From assembly GCA_947044365.1 (NCBI GenBank), contig OX345637.1, positions 10,219,576 to 10,283,575 on the forward strand: a stretch of DNA of 64,000 nucleotides. The letters are read 5' to 3'. Below are positions 1 through 12,500 of this stretch, piece by piece. The first letter of the stretch is position 1. Each line of letters opens with the position of its first letter. Under the pieces are notes generated by a model that was not told where the DNA came from, searched no databases, and worked only from the letters and a program-made list of their open reading frames with translations. A program made the position numbers and the translations under genes. This DNA comes from Petrosia ficiformis. Lineage: Eukaryota > Porifera > Demospongiae > Haplosclerida > Petrosiidae.

Positions 1-775
1 AAATGTTGACAAGTCACCTATAGAAGCTGTTGTAGCCCTCCTGAAAAAAGATAAATGCAAATTTCTGTTTACCCATATAGAAAGCTGAGATTAAAGAACT
101 CCCCTACACCACAAAATGTAACAGAATTAAAACCTTCTTGGGTACTAATTATATCCTCTATTTTACCCTCATTACTCACTTTTAACATGCAAACAAACTT
201 AGGATCAGGCACCTCATACAAGAGGAGACTTTAAACCTTTCAACAAGCTGAGTTATGCTATATACATTGAGTCGTTTACTCCAGTTTGATCAAGTTATGG
301 ATTTCGAAAATGAATTCAAAATGTGCCATGTTTGTCCAATACATAATACACCTAACCCTTTTAAACCCCTGGTAGTGGCCTAAACAACCTTGTACAAAAC
401 TTCATGGTGTTTTTATGTAGTTCCGTTCACCTAAAAAAATCTAAATATAACAATAGTAATTTATGATTTTATGTACCTAATGATTCAAAGACTATTGAAC
501 TACAAGTTTCTATTTTGAGATTTATGTAGCTATCATGGTAGTTACAATTTGTGAGGTATTACTAATGTAGAGGTATTATTTATATGCAAGATAGAAGTTT
601 GTTCTGTGTAGTATTGTGTAGCCAAAACCAACACACTGCAAACAATGGGAAGTGTCAGTGTATTATATCCCACCCCCTCACAAATTGATACACCACGATT
701 AAAAATACATGATAATGTACTTAATAGTTACTGTGAAACTTCTGTTTCTTATTGGTGCAATCTATTTTGGATGCA
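1..775. other. left flank, no gene recognised
   Basis: AT-rich sequence before the duplicated unit begins. Short open frames here have no recognisable domain, and I see no exon with convincing protein similarity. The homology between the two large units starts near position 780 (compare 23740). Confidence 0.5.
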
Positions 776-974
776 TTGGAATGATCAGTTAAACACTTGG
801 GATCATGCAGTAGAGAACAAAGCTAGAATACAAGAAGTGCATGTTTCATTGAAGACATTTGACTTTCTGTTTGGTACCTTCCTAGGGGAAATGGTACTCC
901 AACAAAGACAATTACATTGGCTGTTTTTAAATTGGGGGGGGGAGGGGAGCACCAATAGCAATAATAACTGTTAT

Positions 975-1115
975 GTGTACCAGAATACTGGCATTAAGGG
1001 AGGCACCACCCCATGGAGCCCCCCCCCCCCCCCCCCCTTCCTACACCACTGACTTTATTATCTTCGTACCAGAATACTGGCATTAAGGGAGGCACCACCC
1101 CATGGAGCCCCCCCC
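975..1115. repeat. 90-bp direct duplication with poly-C tracts
   Basis: A block beginning ACCAGAATACTGGCATTAAG and running into a C homopolymer occurs twice in tandem (about 978-1037 and 1068-1111). It probably belongs to an unnamed dispersed repeat. The 17-18 C run at 1020-1037 is prone to slippage and to assembly error. Confidence 0.6.
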
Positions 1116-1220
1116 CATTCCTACACCATTGAATTTTTTTTTTTTTGTTCAAACATTTCTTCTATCAGATCAGTCCATACAAATGCTAATAAATAATAAT
1201 ATATATTATTACATATACAC

Positions 1221-1424
1221 TAGTGTTGACTATATTTAACTAATACCCATGTTAGTGAGGCATTTTGACTTATAGTTAACTAAACTATAACTTATTACAA
1301 GTCTATTGTACTAAAAATGAAGATTGGCCAATAATAGGCACTTTCAGTTAGTTAATATTATTTTAGCATAACAAATGAGGCATGTTATAACAGTAATCAT
1401 TTCTGCCAAACTAAAACAACACTA
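1221..1424. mobile_element. hAT-type MITE (TAGTGTTG ends)
   Basis: Ends are TAGTGTTG and CAACACTA. The flanking octamers ATATACAC and ATATACAT match at 7 of 8 positions, as expected for a hAT-type 8-bp target duplication. The interior is rich in AGTTAACTA words. It is related to 17989-18467 and 61127-61320. It has no coding capacity. Confidence 0.6.
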
Positions 1425-1478
1425 ATATACATGCAATATGTGACCAATCATACAGTTCCATATTCAACACAACTGCCC

Positions 1479-4366
1479 TCATGTCCATGGTAAGAAGTTA
1501 CAGTGCATTATGAAACCCAATACAATATATATAACAAAATAAACAAATAAAATTTGAGCCAAATGAATTCTTCTAAATTCTCTTGTGTCGTGTGGAATGA
1601 GTTTCAGAAACTCTGCGATTATTTCTTTAAACGAAGAAGATCTGAGAATCAATGTATCTTGTTTGTGACTGAGGAACTCAATGACGGTTTCTGATACAAA
1701 CCAGTATATCACAGGTGATGATGAACAAATGAATCGAGTTATGATCTAATAGATATAATGCGAGTGTCATATACAGCAATGAGGATTGTAATCATAAGAG
1801 ACGATCAACAGATAAACCAATTATGATGTAATGTATAGACAAATATCAGAGGAGATTGGACGAACAGTTGAATGAAGGTTTAATAGATATCTTTAGTAAT
1901 TAGTGCTGAGAATCGGCTGAGATTCTGAAATCAATTATCACTAACTTTAAATTGATTGATAATCAATTAAAATCAAAGGAAGTAATTAAAACAATTAAAT
2001 AAATTAAAGCAGGAAACAGCTCCTATTAGATGATTAAGAAGGCTTCATGCACTTCCACATTGCACATTATTTGCTGTCACATGCTTGAAAAGTATATCTT
2101 TTGCATAATGGATATCACAGACCTACAATTGACAATCAGTTCAACATTGATTGATTAATCAATTAATCATCGCAGCCCTAATCATAACTGTATTTTATCA
2201 CCATGATATTATGTGATATCAACTCACTATAATACCATATTAAAAAGTGATAGATGCATGAATAGACAGAGGGACAGATAACGATATACAATATAGTTGG
2301 TAAATTTCGTGGGATATTAATAATATTTTGCAGATTTCATGGGTTGAGGTTAAACCATGAAATTTAATATCGATTTTCAAAGGGGCATCTAAAGTAGGTG
2401 TGGCCACATAAGTGATGTCTAAAGAATTACAGACTATTTCATTTTCATACAGCCGCTTTGCTGCTTTCCTGCAGCTAACAATGTGTGATTTTAGTATCTT
2501 TGGTTTCTTAGAATGTCTTCTGTCAACTGAAGTGAGTTAAAGGTCTGTACTAATTAAAATCTGGAAGTTATACAAGTGAATAAGATGTGGGCATTGCCTC
2601 TCAGACTAATACTAAACTGCATTACAGAGAAAGAGCACATGAAATCACGTGTGCGTTTAAATTAATAAGACTACACTACCCCGCGAAAATTTCCTTTTGA
2701 AACAGTTAGCTGCATCCATGAAACTTGGAACCCTCAATTTTTACCATCTATATGGTACATACAGACAATAAATCACCAGAATGGAATTATAGAATGGTCT
2801 AAATGGATTATGAATTTTTCATACCTGAATATGCATAGATGTTACTCCAAATACAAGCAAAAATGCTACTTGTATCATATGAGGGAACAAACTCATGTTA
2901 CCATGACTACATTAACATTAAAAAAAACATAATTTATAAATATAAAATCTGCTCACATTCACGATGTCCTCAAACTTAGGATGTAATGACTTTATATGTA
3001 CTATAGTGTATAGTTTAATGTCATAAGGTTAATACATGATTATACTGTAACTCAATAATGAAGCAGTGGATTGAGATTTGACATACACAAAAAAAAAAGA
3101 ACGTGAAAATGGTGCAGGTAAAAGGAGTTACTCATTTCAAACTAAAGTTATGAGCATATTTCTGAGGACAAGGTGAATGTGAATGACCTTTAGTTACAAA
3201 TGTATAATAACTTACAGTCCAGTGATTTTAATTTTAGATTCAGATGTGCAATCCTCACCAGTTTTGAATAATCTCTTAATCCCATTTGTAATACTCACCC
3301 TATCTGTTATAAAGTACTTCTTCAGACAAAACAAGACAAGACATATCATTGGAGAAGCCAGTAAGAAATTAGGGATCTGTTTCAGTTGATAATATCTCAA
3401 AAATCCCACATCCCAGTACTTTCGTTGTACATAAGAGTAAGGCATTGGAACAGATGAGTTACAAAATGTAGAAAGTGAGCTGTTTTTGGTTTCCACACAA
3501 AACTTATAATATCCGTACATTTGAATAAATATAAAAGGAGATACAATAATGAGAATGTGAACAGCCATCAGGAGTAGATGTTGTACAGAAAATTTTAAAC
3601 AGAGTGTTTTTGTATTCCTGATGTGAAATAGTACTTTTCGCAAGTGAAAATATACAAGAAACCCAGCGGCTACAATACCATTTGAACGTGTGGCAGTTGC
3701 AAGAGAGAATGAGATAGTAGCTATGGTTGGTTTTGATTCTGCAATGGCCAACATCCCAGCAAACGAAAGGAATGCAAATAAACTTTCTGTATATACAGAG
3801 GACATGAAAACACTAGCAGGATTTATGCAAAAGATGATGGAAGCAACGATAGCCAATGAGGTATTACGAGTTAATTTTTGTGTTAATTGAAAAAGAGATA
3901 TTGTAGCCAAGATGAACATAAATGAAGTTATGAGTATACCACTGATTAGTAGTACACTGCGCATAGGTAAAAACAGTTGTAAAGGGGTTAAAAATGTAGA
4001 GGCTATGAATCTCATTAAAAGTGGGTATAAAGGGAAAAAGGCAAGGAATTGTTCATAAGTATAGCCATGTTCTGCTATGAAGAGAAAATACTCCGAGTCC
4101 CAATTGTCATAACCTCCGAGGAGTGTCTCCATAAGAAAGGGGTGTGGTGGGTAACGTTTATCAGACATGAAGACATCATCCATTGAGTGTTGATGATCTG
4201 GTAGAACAGATACTAATATCTAGAGTAATATAAAAAAATTTTCGATGGATTATCATAATTACAGCCAAAATACATATCGTATTACTTGTAATAGAAATAG
4301 TCCAATTCTTGTTGTTACTGCACATTTTATCAAAGTCTGGATTTGTTTAGACTTCATAATCTCCAT
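1479..4366 (-). CDS. PIGV: GPI mannosyltransferase 2 (PIG-V), intact copy A
   Basis: Adds the second mannose to the GPI-anchor core in the endoplasmic reticulum membrane. I place four exons on the minus strand: 4286-4366, 3216-4219, 2825-2906 and 1479-1745. Together they are 1434 bp, 477 aa (human PIG-V is 493 aa). Phases agree and all junctions are GT..AG. Recognisable landmarks are RIGLFLLQ in exon 1, the acidic WDSEYF loop at residues 67-72, AEHGYTYEQFLAFFPLYP, YVQRKYWDVGFLRYY, KQIPNFLLASP, SSSPVIYWF, and a C-terminus HCNFLPWT that I recall as conserved in animal PIG-V. The protein is polytopic and very hydrophobic. The start ATG faces the SIDT start 46 bp away. Very confident for identity and exons 2-4; exon 1 rests on good similarity to the PIG-V N-terminus. 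Confidence 0.93.
1901..2180. mobile_element. hAT-like MITE (TAGTGCTG / CAGCCCTA ends)
   Basis: A 280-bp element within PIGV intron 3, beginning TAGTGCTGAGAATCGG and ending ATCGCAGCCCTA, with interior runs of GATTAATCAATTAATC. The same family is found at 24399-24687 (unit B counterpart), 11970-12235 (inverted), 58612-58880 and the unit B copy near 31940. The target duplication is unclear. Non-coding. Confidence 0.55.
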
Positions 4367-4412
4367 TACCCACGTGGTTGCAAAGGGGGGCGTGCCTACA
4401 TGCAGGAAGTTG
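4367..4412. promoter_or_regulatory. 46-bp bidirectional promoter / 5'UTR gap, unit A
   Basis: The start codons of PIGV-A (minus, 4366) and SIDT-A (plus, 4413) are separated by only 46 bp. The gap contains a palindromic E-box, CCACGTGG (4370-4377), followed by a G-rich run. Transcription start sites cannot be seen. Either both 5'UTRs are extremely short, or the transcripts overlap antisense to each other. The arrangement and the E-box are kept in unit B. Confidence 0.6.
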
Positions 4413-4828
4413 ATGGCGAGGCTATTTTTCTTCTTTACTTTCTGTCTGCTGCTATCCGGTGTTCTTGGATATACACAGAATTCTAGTGCACTCAATTTTG
4501 ATAATGAAGTAGATGCATGGGAAAGTGAAGACTCTGAACTGAACCAAATCCATGTCCTTCCCTGTGTCCCTCTCAATAGTTCAGTGAAACAATTCAAGAC
4601 AGATGTGTTAATAGTAAAGAGGAACTTTACAGAATGCAGTGGACATGACAGTCAATACAATAATGCTGTAAGTACTATACTGTCCCATTGAACTACCAAT
4701 GAGACTTTAATACAATTTAAAGTCATTTCTTCCCTAACAATTGCTGCTGTTACATTTCTATTGTGAATATAATGGTGATAAGCAATACAATACCAAAGTA
4801 CTCAATACTTCGATATTGAGTAATGTGC

Positions 4829-4875
<47 letters not shown>

Positions 4876-5020
4876 ACTGTTATATGCCCTTTTTTTCCTC
4901 TTAGCTCCTTCGTGTCACAACAAAGTCAAATATAAACATAAACACTAGTGATCCTATTGTCTTTGTCACTAGAGATGGTAGCAGCATAGAAACCTGGCAT
5001 CTACCTCTAAGGCTTCAAAC

Positions 5021-5055
<35 letters not shown>

Positions 5056-8000
5056 GATAGTCTATCAAGACTAATGTGTACTACAGTTTTGATAGTTAAT
5101 CAAGTTAGATTACTACTACTACTATTTGTGGAATTTAATATCCCTTTCATTTTCAGTTTCAATAGTCCTTTCTCAAGTGCTAATAGAACTACATGTGCTA
5201 CTTGTATTACTGATAACAGTACATCTATGTATATTGATGTGTTTACTAGTAGTAAAGTTGACGTGGAGTATAATGTCACTGTAGAACCTGTAGAGAACTT
5301 CTCCTTACAGTATGTTGAAAATGGATGAATGGATGGATGGATGGATGGATGGGTGAATTGATGGCTGGATGGATGGACTGATGAACAGACTGATGGATGG
5401 AGGAATGAATGAGCAGACAGACAGACGGAGACAGACAGACAGACAGACAGATGGATGGATGGATGTATGAATAAATAGATAACTAGTGGATATATGAATT
5501 TACAATATTGTATGAATGGGTTGTTATCAGATAAAAGTACATTATAGATATTAAATAGATATAGAGGTGCTTTTAACTATAGAACAAGAACAGAAGTAAA
5601 TAAACATACCATATAAGGTAATATCGAGATTTGTTATTTTAGGTTGAAAGAGACAATTGGATTCTATGTTGCTGCGAATGCACCTCAGGTGAATATGTCA
5701 TGTTTGTTAATACCATTGAATAGTTTGTTACTGTACTCTAATTGAAACACTTGTAGAATTATAGTGTGTGTATTGTGTGGGGTGTGTAATCAGAGAGTAC
5801 GATAGTACTCTCTATGTAGGGATGGCACGGAAAAAAAATGGCCGCCCATGCATTTCAATTGCAAGTGATGAGCTGAAATCTCTGGTAATATATACACATA
5901 AGTTTCTATACACACATGCCTGTTTATATCTAGTGTTTTTATGACTACCAATACCTTCTAGATGGGCGAAGATTATTGTTAAGGTAGAGAACCGGCGAGT
6001 GGCAAAACTGGCAAAATCTTCATCATATTATTATTAATATTATTTTCCAGACAAATCATTTTTTTGTTTGTTGACCTATCACGATGATTCTAGCACCATT
6101 CCCGTCGCATTTATAGTAAAATTCTGGTCGTAAAGTATCGAGATGATATCTTCAGATACTATGAAAGAAGACAGTCTCAACGACTACAAAGATTTGATCT
6201 GGAATTGGACGCCATTTTCCTAAGTGGAATTTAATTACGCATGCGCATTTGTATACTCTTAACATGGAAGCTGAAAAGGTGGAAGTGTTTGGCATTGTAA
6301 TAACATTTGTGAGTTTGTGAGCAAATACTAATAATGAATATAATAATTATTAATATTAAAGCAATTGTATAATAATATTGTATACTATGATAAGCATTGG
6401 AATACTGAATGGTTGACAGAGTGACTGACACTACTTCTTGTAGGACTGCAGACAGTGATGTAAGTGAATAGAGAATATACATCATCTGTAAGTGAAAGAG
6501 AATGATAATCAATACATAAACAAAAGACTGACCTTCATTGATGAACAAATTTTAATGCATTTTTGATTGCATGATTTCATAATGATATATAGTATTTCTG
6601 CAATCTACAAAAAAACATTCACATCGTTTAGAAAAAAATCAATGAAAACAAGAATAATAAAAAACATTTTCAATAAAAATGAAAGAAGATGTAGGGATGT
6701 CAAAACCCAAAAAGCAAGCAAACAAGGTTGGGAAGCTAACTTAGGACCCAAAATTAAACAAACCACTTCCATATAACCCTACATAATTACAGCTCTTTGT
6801 ACAGAGGTGTAAGCACTTATGTAGGGTTATATGGAAGTGGTTTGTTTAATTTTGGGTCCTAAGTTAGCTTCCCAACCTTGTTTGCTTGCTTTTTGGGTTT
6901 TGACATCCCTACATCTTCTTTCATTTTTATTGAAAATGTTTTTTATTATTCTTGTATATATTTAGTGTAAGACACAAGATAGGTAGGTAGGTACACATGT
7001 AGGTAGATAGGTAGGTAGGTAGGTAGGAAGGTAGGTAGGTACGTAGGTAGGTAGGTGGGTAGGTAGTTAGGAAGGTAGGTAGGTAGGTAGGTAGGTAGGT
7101 AGGTAGGTGGGTAGGTAGGTAGGTAGGTAGGTGGGTAGGTAAATGTAGGTAGGAGGAAGGTAGGTAGGTAGGTAGGTAGGTTGGTAGGTAGGTAGGTACG
7201 TAGGTAGGTGGAGATAGGTAGGTAGGTAGGTAGGTAGGTACGTAGGTAGGTAGGTGGGTAGGTAGGTAGGAAGGTAGGTAGGTAGGTAGGTAGGTAGGTA
7301 GGTAGGTGGGTAGGTAGGTAGGTAGGTAGGTGGGTAGGTAAATGTAGGTAGGAGGAAGGTAGGTAGGTAGGTAGGTTGGTAGGTAGGTAGGTACGTAGGT
7401 AGGTGGAGATAGGTAGGTAGGTAGGTAGGTGGAGAGAGAGAGCATACATGTGTGTGTGCATGTGTATGTGTGTGTCAGAACATTTCTCATGTATACTGTA
7501 TCTTATACACAGTTATATCATTTCAAGTTTCCTGAGGGTGTGTCCAGCGTGAAAGTCTTAGTGACTTCAAACACAAGTATATGTGCGATTGTGTCTGTTC
7601 AAAATGCTACAGTAAGCATTTATTAAATAGTTTATAATTATTACTAGTATATATGTGTGTGCTACTACTTATCCAGTATTACAAGTCCGTATAGTCCTAT
7701 AGGTACATGTGTAATATTATAGTATTATATAATCATGTATTTATACATTAGTATTTATATTACTAGTCAGTATAGTCCTATAGGTACATGTGTAATATTA
7801 TAGTATTATATAATCATGTATTTATACATTAGTATCAGAGAGTACGGTAGTACTCTCTATGTAGGGATGGCACGGAAAAAAAATGGCCGCCCATGCATTT
7901 CAATTGCAAGTGATGAGCTGAAATCTCTGGTAATATATACACATAAGTTTCTATACACACATGCCTGTTTATATCTAGTGTTTTTATGACTACCAATACC

Positions 8001-9499
8001 TTCTAGATGGCCGAAGATTATTGTTAAGGTAGAGAACCGGCGAGTGGCAAAACTGGCAAAATCTTCATCATATTATTAATATTTTCCAGACAAATCATTT
8101 TTTTGTTTGTTGACCTATCACGATGATTCTAGCACCATTCCCGTCGCATTTATAGTAAAATTCTGGTCGTAAAGTATCGAGATGATATCTTCAGATACTA
8201 TGAAAGAAGACAGTCTCAATGACTACAAAGATTTGATCTGGAATTGGACGCCATTTTCCTAAGTGGAATTTAATTATGCATGCGCATTTGTATACTCTTA
8301 ACATGGAAGCTAAAAAGGTGGAAGTGTTTGGCATTGTAATAACATTTGTGAGTTTGTGAGCAAATACTAATAATGAATATAATAATTATTAATATTAAAG
8401 CAATTGTATAATAATATTGTATACTATGATAAGCATTGGAATACTGAATGGTTGACACAGTGACTGACACTACTTCTTGTAGGACTGCAGACAGTGATGT
8501 AAGTGAATAGAGAATATACATCATCTGTAAGTGAAAGAGAATGATAATCAATACATAAACAAAAGACTGACCTTCATTGATGAACAAATTTTAATGCATT
8601 TTTGATTGCATGATTTCATAATGATATATAGTATTTCTGCAATCTAAAAAAACATTCACATCGTTTAGAAAAAAATCAATGAAAACAAGAATAATAAAAA
8701 ACATTTTCAATAAAAATGAAAGAAGATGTAGGGATGTCAAAACCCAAAAAGCAAGCAAACAAGGTTGGGAAGCTAACTTAGGACCCAAAATTAAACAAAC
8801 CACTTCCATATAACCCTACATAAGTACTTACACCTCTGTACAAAGAGCTGTAATTATGTAGGGTTATATGGAAGTGGTTTGTTTAATTTTGGGTCCTAAG
8901 TTAGCTTCCCAACCTTGTTTGCTTGCTTTTTGGGTTTTGACATCCCTACATCTTCTTTCATTTTTATTGAAAATGTTTTTTATTATTCTTGTTTATATTA
9001 CTAGTTAGTATAGTCCTATAGGTACATGTGTAATATTATAGTATTATATAATCATGTATTTATACATTAGTATTTATGTTACTAGTCAGTATAGTCCTAT
9101 AGGTACATGTGTAATATTATAGTATTATAATTATAATCATGTATTTATACATTAGTATTTATATTACTAGTTAGTATAGTCCTATAGGTACATGTGTAAT
9201 ATTATAGTATTATATAATCATGTATTTATACATTAGTATTTATGTTACTAGTCAGTATAGTCCTATAGGTACATGTGTAATATTATAGTATTATATAATC
9301 ATGTATTTATACATTAGTATTTATGTTACTAGTCAGTATAGTCCTGTAGGAACATTGTAGTACTACAATAATTATGATTAAGTTTACAATTTGCTTTGTT
9401 CAATAACGTGTAAATCAGTTTTTATATAACTACATGTACATATACATACATTGATTACATTCATTTAGTGCATTTACATTTTGATGTATCAGACACGTG

Positions 9500-9542
<43 letters not shown>

Positions 9543-12500
9543 ATTATAGTGTCCTGTGAATGATTTGTTGGCGAATGCTAGATCCAAAGGAGTCTACCAA
9601 ACAATGACAAAAGTTGCCTCGTTAACAATAACAGCTGTTAGTTTCTCTTCTTGGATCTGTTTTTGTAATTTATTATAGTCTGCCAGATTGTGTTGTGTGT
9701 TAGTGTAATCTGAGTATATATATGTAATATATATAGTATGCTAACAGGTCCTATATACAAAATATAGGACCTGAGTTTGTGTCCGAGGATGTGATATAGC
9801 CCGACCCTGCAAGGACTATATCACATCCGAGGACACAAAACGAGGGTCCAATATGCAGTATATAGGACCTGTTAGCATACTACAATACTTGACATTATTA
9901 AGTTTACATACTATGACTGTACTTCCATTAACTACAGTGTACCTTCTCAGTGAAGTACACTGTACTTTGAATGTACTACACAGTATTACACCTTAGTACT
10001 ATGCTATCAAATACAAATGTAAAGGGAATTCACACATTACTATGATTACAGTACAAAGTAGTACTATAGTACTACTTAGAAGTACAGTTCACCTTAATAA
10101 AGTGTAGCTCCCATCATAGTGTGTAAACTTAATAAAGTCAGGGATAGTACTATAGTACTACTTAGAAGTACAGTTCACCTTATTAAATTGTAGCTCCCAT
10201 CATAGTATGTAAACTTAATAAAGTCAGGGATAGTACTATAGTACTACTTAGAAGTACAGTTCACCTTATTAAATTGTAGCTCCCATCATAGTATGTAAAC
10301 TTAATAAAGTCAGGGATAGTACTATAGTACTACTTAGAAGTACAGTTGACTATCACCTTATTAAAGTGTAGCTCCCATCATTGTGTGTAAACTTAATAAA
10401 GTCAGGGATAGTACTATAGTACTACTTAGAAGTACAGTTCACCTTATTAAAGTGTAGCTCCCATCATTGTATGTAAACTTAATAAAGTCAGGGATAGTAC
10501 TATAGTACTACTTAGAAGTACAGTTGACTATCACCTTATTAAAGTGTAGCTCCCATCATAGTGTGTAAACTTAATAAAGTCAGGGATAGTACTATAGTAC
10601 TACTTAGAAGTACAGTTCACCTTATTAAAGTGTAGCTCCCATCATTGTGTGTAAACTTAATAAAGTCAGGGATAGTACTATAGTACTACTTAGAAGTACA
10701 GTTCACCTTATTAAAGTGTAGCTCCCATCATTGTATGTAAACTTAATAAAGTCAGGGATAGTACTATAGTACTACTTAGAAGTACAGTTGACTATCACCT
10801 TATTAAAGTGTAGCTCCCATCATAGTGTGTAAACTTAATAAAGTCAGGGATAGTACTATAGTACTACTTAGAAGTACAGTTCACCTTATTAAAGTGTAGC
10901 TCCCATCATAGTGTGTAAACTTAATAAAGTCAGGGATAGTACTATAGTACTACTTAGAAGTACAGTTCGCCTTATTAAAGAGTAGCTCCCATCATAGTAT
11001 GTAAACTTAATAAAGTCAGGTACTGTATAACAATATATTGAGATCTCCTGCATAGTGTGCACATGGAAGGTCTATATACAATATATAGAAATCACCACAT
11101 CAAATGGATGATGTCACCATCATACTATATATATATATACATGTATATCATATATATTATATTATTTATAATAATAAGGTATCCGGATACGATAAAACTT
11201 CAAAGTAACCCCAGGTCTTATAAATCAGATGCAAACTACAAGACTATAACACTCACCTGGTCCAAACTCAAACAGCTACAGTACTTTTACAGTAGAAATA
11301 AATTCATTATAACATGCCTACTCCTCCTGTAACAAATTTGTAATCGTCTCAGGCTCGGTGATTATAAATCTGATATAGTTCGTGTGTGTTATAACATATA
11401 TTTATATAATTGTATACAATATAATTATATATAATATTTATATATACATGTTGTTATAAACTATATATTCAACATGCAGGATGAGACAATAAAAGGCAAT
11501 GAGTTTTTTATAGTTGTTGTCACAGCTCATGCTTCTCTTTGTCACAAACTGGAGCCGATACCATTAATAGACCCTTCACACAGGGAACTACAATATGTAG
11601 AAATGACTATTGAGAAACTTAAACCAGGTTTGAGAACTAAGTATTGCATTTAGTTATCTCACTTATCTTAACTGACGTATCTTATTATTGCATTGTTAGC
11701 TGTTTGTGCATGGTGATGTAACCATAGTAACTCATTCTGCAAATATAAACATGTCATTTCAGCACGCATTGGCTATTACTACAAAGTTAGGATGGATACA
11801 CACTTAAACACTGCATTATTCTTTTCATTGCTTTCTAATGGGTTCGCACTACATTTATATATAATGTATATATTATATATTAGAGTTTCAATAGATACAT
11901 GTATCTGGATCTGCCAGTTATCTGAGTAAGAGTTCTATATTCAGATATATTTGTTAATGAAAAAGAATAACTAATTATTAAGTCTGAGACGATTAATCAG
12001 TTAATCAAAGATTCTTCCAATTATAAATTGTAAGTCTGTGATATCAATTATGCTAATTATTCCAAAAGACATACTTTTTCAAGCGAATTACGTATAATAT
12101 GAAAGTGACAGGAAGCCTTTTTGATCATCAAATGAGAGGAGGGGAGTTTCCTGCATTAATTGCCCTCATTACTTCCACTGATTTTAATCGATTATCAATT
12201 AATCTTAGGCAATTCTCAGTCCTAATAATTACATTGGTAGGGCCATAACCAATGTAATTTTAAACTGTGTGATGGAGTCTGGTATGAGACATTCCAACAA
12301 GCGACTGCAATACAACAGATTGGAACTAGTAGCAGTTAGGTACCAAATAAAATACAATACAAGTTGTGACTTTTGACTAGAGCATGCACATCACAATCTG
12401 ATGAATGATATACAGAAGAAATCACCAACAACTTGCCATCCATCAGTAATGACACGGATAACATAAAATTATTTTTATTGGGTGCGGCCATCCATAGAAT

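Noticed and set aside
645..1052. 135-codon frame at the left edge
   Set aside because: No domain, low complexity poly-C/Pro end, and it spans the duplication boundary.
3690..3890. Plus-strand 66-codon frame, conserved in both units
   Set aside because: Antisense shadow of PIGV exon 2.
6978..7434. Possible interstitial telomeric repeat
   Set aside because: The motif is the tetranucleotide TAGG, not the animal TTAGGG, and it is heavily interspersed with other 4-bp variants typical of a microsatellite.
6927..7490. Minus-strand frames of about 170-190 codons reading PTYLPTYL
   Set aside because: Pure translation of the TAGG tetranucleotide array; both phases are open because 4-bp repeats lack stops in these frames, and the array lies inside a SIDT intron.
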